This document shows, piece after piece, positions 62,624-64,000 of a stretch of DNA of 64,000 nucleotides (positions within the stretch are counted from its first letter, which is position 1; each line of letters starts with the position of its first letter). Below the pieces are notes generated by a model. The model saw only the letters and a list, made by a program, of their open reading frames with translations. It was not told the origin of the DNA and did no database searches. This stretch comes from Cherax quadricarinatus. Taxonomy: Eukaryota; Arthropoda; Malacostraca; Decapoda; Parastacidae. The position numbers and the translations under genes were made by a program. The DNA is taken from positions 2,242,155-2,306,154 of the forward strand of contig NC_091372.1 in the NCBI RefSeq assembly GCF_038502225.1, in the 5' to 3' direction.

Positions 62624-63925
62624 AATGTGGCAGATGTTGCAGGTGTATGGTGTAGGAGGTAGGTTACTGAAAGCAGTGAAGAGTTTTTACGAGGATAGTG
62701 AGGCTTAAGTTAGAGTATGTAGGTAAGAGGGAAATTATTTCCCAGTAAAAGTAGGCCTTAGACAAGGATGTGTGATGTCACCGTGGTTATTTAATATATT
62801 TATAGATGGGGTTGTAAGAGAAGTAAATGCGAGGGTCTTGACAAGAGGCGTGGAGTTAAAAGATAAAGAATCACACACAAAGTGGGAGTTGTCACAGCTG
62901 CTCTTTGCTGATGACACTGTGCTCTTGGGAGATTCTGAAGAGAAGTTGCAGAGATTGGTGGATGAATTTGGTAGGGTGTGCAAAAGAAGAAAATTAAAGG
63001 TGAATACAGGAAAGAGTAAGGTTATGAGGATAACAAAAAGATTAGGTGATGAAAGATTGAATATCAGATTGGAGGGAGAGAGTATGGAGGAGGTGAATGT
63101 ATTCAGATATTTGGGAGTGGACGTGTCAGCGGATGGGTCTATGAAAGATGAGGTGAATCATAGAATTGATGAGGGAAAAAGAGTGAGTGGTGCACTTAGG
63201 AGTCTGTGGAGACAAAGAACTTTGTCCTTGGAGGCAAAGAGGGGAATGTATGAGAGTATAGTTTTACCAACGCTCTTATATGGGTGTGAAGCATGGGTGA
63301 TGAATGTTGCAGCGAGGAGAAGGCTGGAGGCAGTGGAGATGTCATGTCTGAGGGCAATGTGTGGTGTGAATATAATGCAGAGAATTCGTAGTTTGGAAGT
63401 TAGGAGGAGGTGCGGGATTACCAAAACTGTTGTCCAGAGGGCTGAGGAAGGGTTGTTGAGGTGGTTTGGACATGTAGAGAGAATGGAGCGAAACAGAATG
63501 ACTTCAAGAGTGTATCAGTCTGTAGTGGAAGGAAGGCGGGGTAGGGGTCGGCCTAGGAAAGGTTGGAGAGAGGGGGTAAAGGAGGTTTTGTGTGCGAGGG
63601 GCTTGGACTTCCAGCAGGTATGCATGAGTGTGTTTGATAGGAGTGAATGGAGACAAATGGTTTTTAATACTTGACGTGCTGTTGGAGTGTGAGCAAAATA
63701 ACATTTATGAAGGGGTTCAGGGAAACCGGCAGGCCGGACTTGAGTCCTGGAGATGGGAAGTACAGTGCCTGCACTCTGAAGGAGGGGTGTAAATGTTGCA
63801 GTTTAAAAACTGTAGTGTAAAGCACCCTTCTGGCAAGACAGTGATGGAGTGAATGATGGTGAAAGTTTTTCTTTTTCGGGCCACCCTGCCTTGGTGGGAA
63901 TCGGCCAGTGTGATAATAAAAATAA
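62561..63925 (+). mobile_element. RTE-like LINE, second subfamily, 5'-truncated
   Basis: Runs from the RT palm (VFVAFMDLEKAYDRVDRGAM) through the C-terminus, the 3' untranslated region (AACCGGCAGGCCGGACTTGA, GGGCCACCCTGCCTTGGTGG) and a TAA-rich tail. Two stops near 62706 and 62728 interrupt the frame before 62772. Confidence 0.9.
62772..63674 (+). CDS. RTE-like LINE RT C-terminal half (300 codons)
   Basis: Reads MMSPWLFNIFIDGVVREVNA, LLFADDTVLLGDSEEKLQRL, FRYLGVDVSADGSMKDEVNH, LLYGCEAWVMNVAARRRLEA, RSLEVRRRCGITKTVVQRAE, EGRRGRGRPRKGW and GLDFQQVCMSVFDRSEW. The FADD catalytic pair is present; the first catalytic aspartate lies in the upstream broken part. It is a truncated, inactive copy but little decayed. 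Confidence 0.87.
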   Translation: MMSPWLFNIFIDGVVREVNARVLTRGVELKDKESHTKWELSQLLFADDTVLLGDSEEKLQRLVDEFGRVCKRRKLKVNTGKSKVMRITKRLGDERLNIRLEGESMEEVNVFRYLGVDVSADGSMKDEVNHRIDEGKRVSGALRSLWRQRTLSLEAKRGMYESIVLPTLLYGCEAWVMNVAARRRLEAVEMSCLRAMCGVNIMQRIRSLEVRRRCGITKTVVQRAEEGLLRWFGHVERMERNRMTSRVYQSVVEGRRGRGRPRKGWREGVKEVLCARGLDFQQVCMSVFDRSEWRQMVFNT

Positions 63926-64000
63926 TAAACTAGGCTCTCTTGCCAAACTTAATCATTCTTTAGGTAGATGAATTGTGCATGACTAAAAAAAAATTTTTAC
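63926..64000. other. Window end, nothing recognised
   Basis: AT-rich sequence; no candidate last dyskerin exon seen. Confidence 0.4.

Overview
This is a eukaryotic, metazoan genomic window, very probably from a decapod crustacean. The one host gene is the H/ACA snoRNP pseudouridine synthase dyskerin (DKC1/NOP60B/CBF5 family) on the + strand. Ten coding exons (8014-8160 to 61413-61592) join with GT-AG introns into one open frame of 499 codons. It reads from a start codon through the DKCLD region, the TruB-type catalytic domain (Asp117 in GHSGTLDPK), the PUA domain and a lysine-rich tail. No stop codon is reached, so a short last exon should lie beyond 61592. Coding exons fill about 1.5 kb of roughly 54 kb. 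The species-group call rests on the style of the interspersed repeats as I remember them from crayfish-like genomes; that is recall, not a search.

Almost everything else is repeats. 1-3470: SINE-derived tandem repeats, a decayed LINE with a nested retroposon (13-bp target duplication), and a 22-bp minisatellite grown inside a SINE and invaded by a LINE 3' end. 3690-3868: possible untranslated first exon of the dyskerin gene. 4050-6775: a 24-bp minisatellite split by a complete tRNA-derived SINE. Intron 2 (8567-18120): a nearly complete LINE (endonuclease plus reverse transcriptase) nested in another LINE, a Penelope-like element with a GIY-YIG domain, a TTAA-flanked element and a 37-bp minisatellite. 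Intron 4 (18889-31795): the densest nest, including a complete Tigger/pogo transposon with an unbroken 596-codon transposase and perfect terminal inverted repeats, inside a TTAA element whose far end was cut by a second Tigger that in turn holds another TTAA element. Introns 5-7: TTAA elements, LINE 3' ends, a 1-kb polypyrimidine tract inside a LINE tail, a Tigger derivative whose core is replaced by a CAG-rich minisatellite, and a full-length RTE-like LINE nested in a second copy that carries a MITE. Introns 8-9 and the 3' end: another LINE, long TC repeats, two RTE-like LINEs in a row, and a LINE with a 63-bp fold-back.

Recurring themes are: (1) several tandem repeats lie within, or are made from, transposon sequence; (2) a TTAA-target element family (piggyBac-like ends) with at least three nearly complete copies of about 1.05 kb and many fragments; (3) a deletion derivative of the RTE-like LINE (5' leader fused to the 3' tail) present twice with the same junction, suggesting a mobile non-autonomous family; (4) retroelement ends lying close to dyskerin splice acceptors. 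No CRISPR, operon or prokaryotic feature is present.
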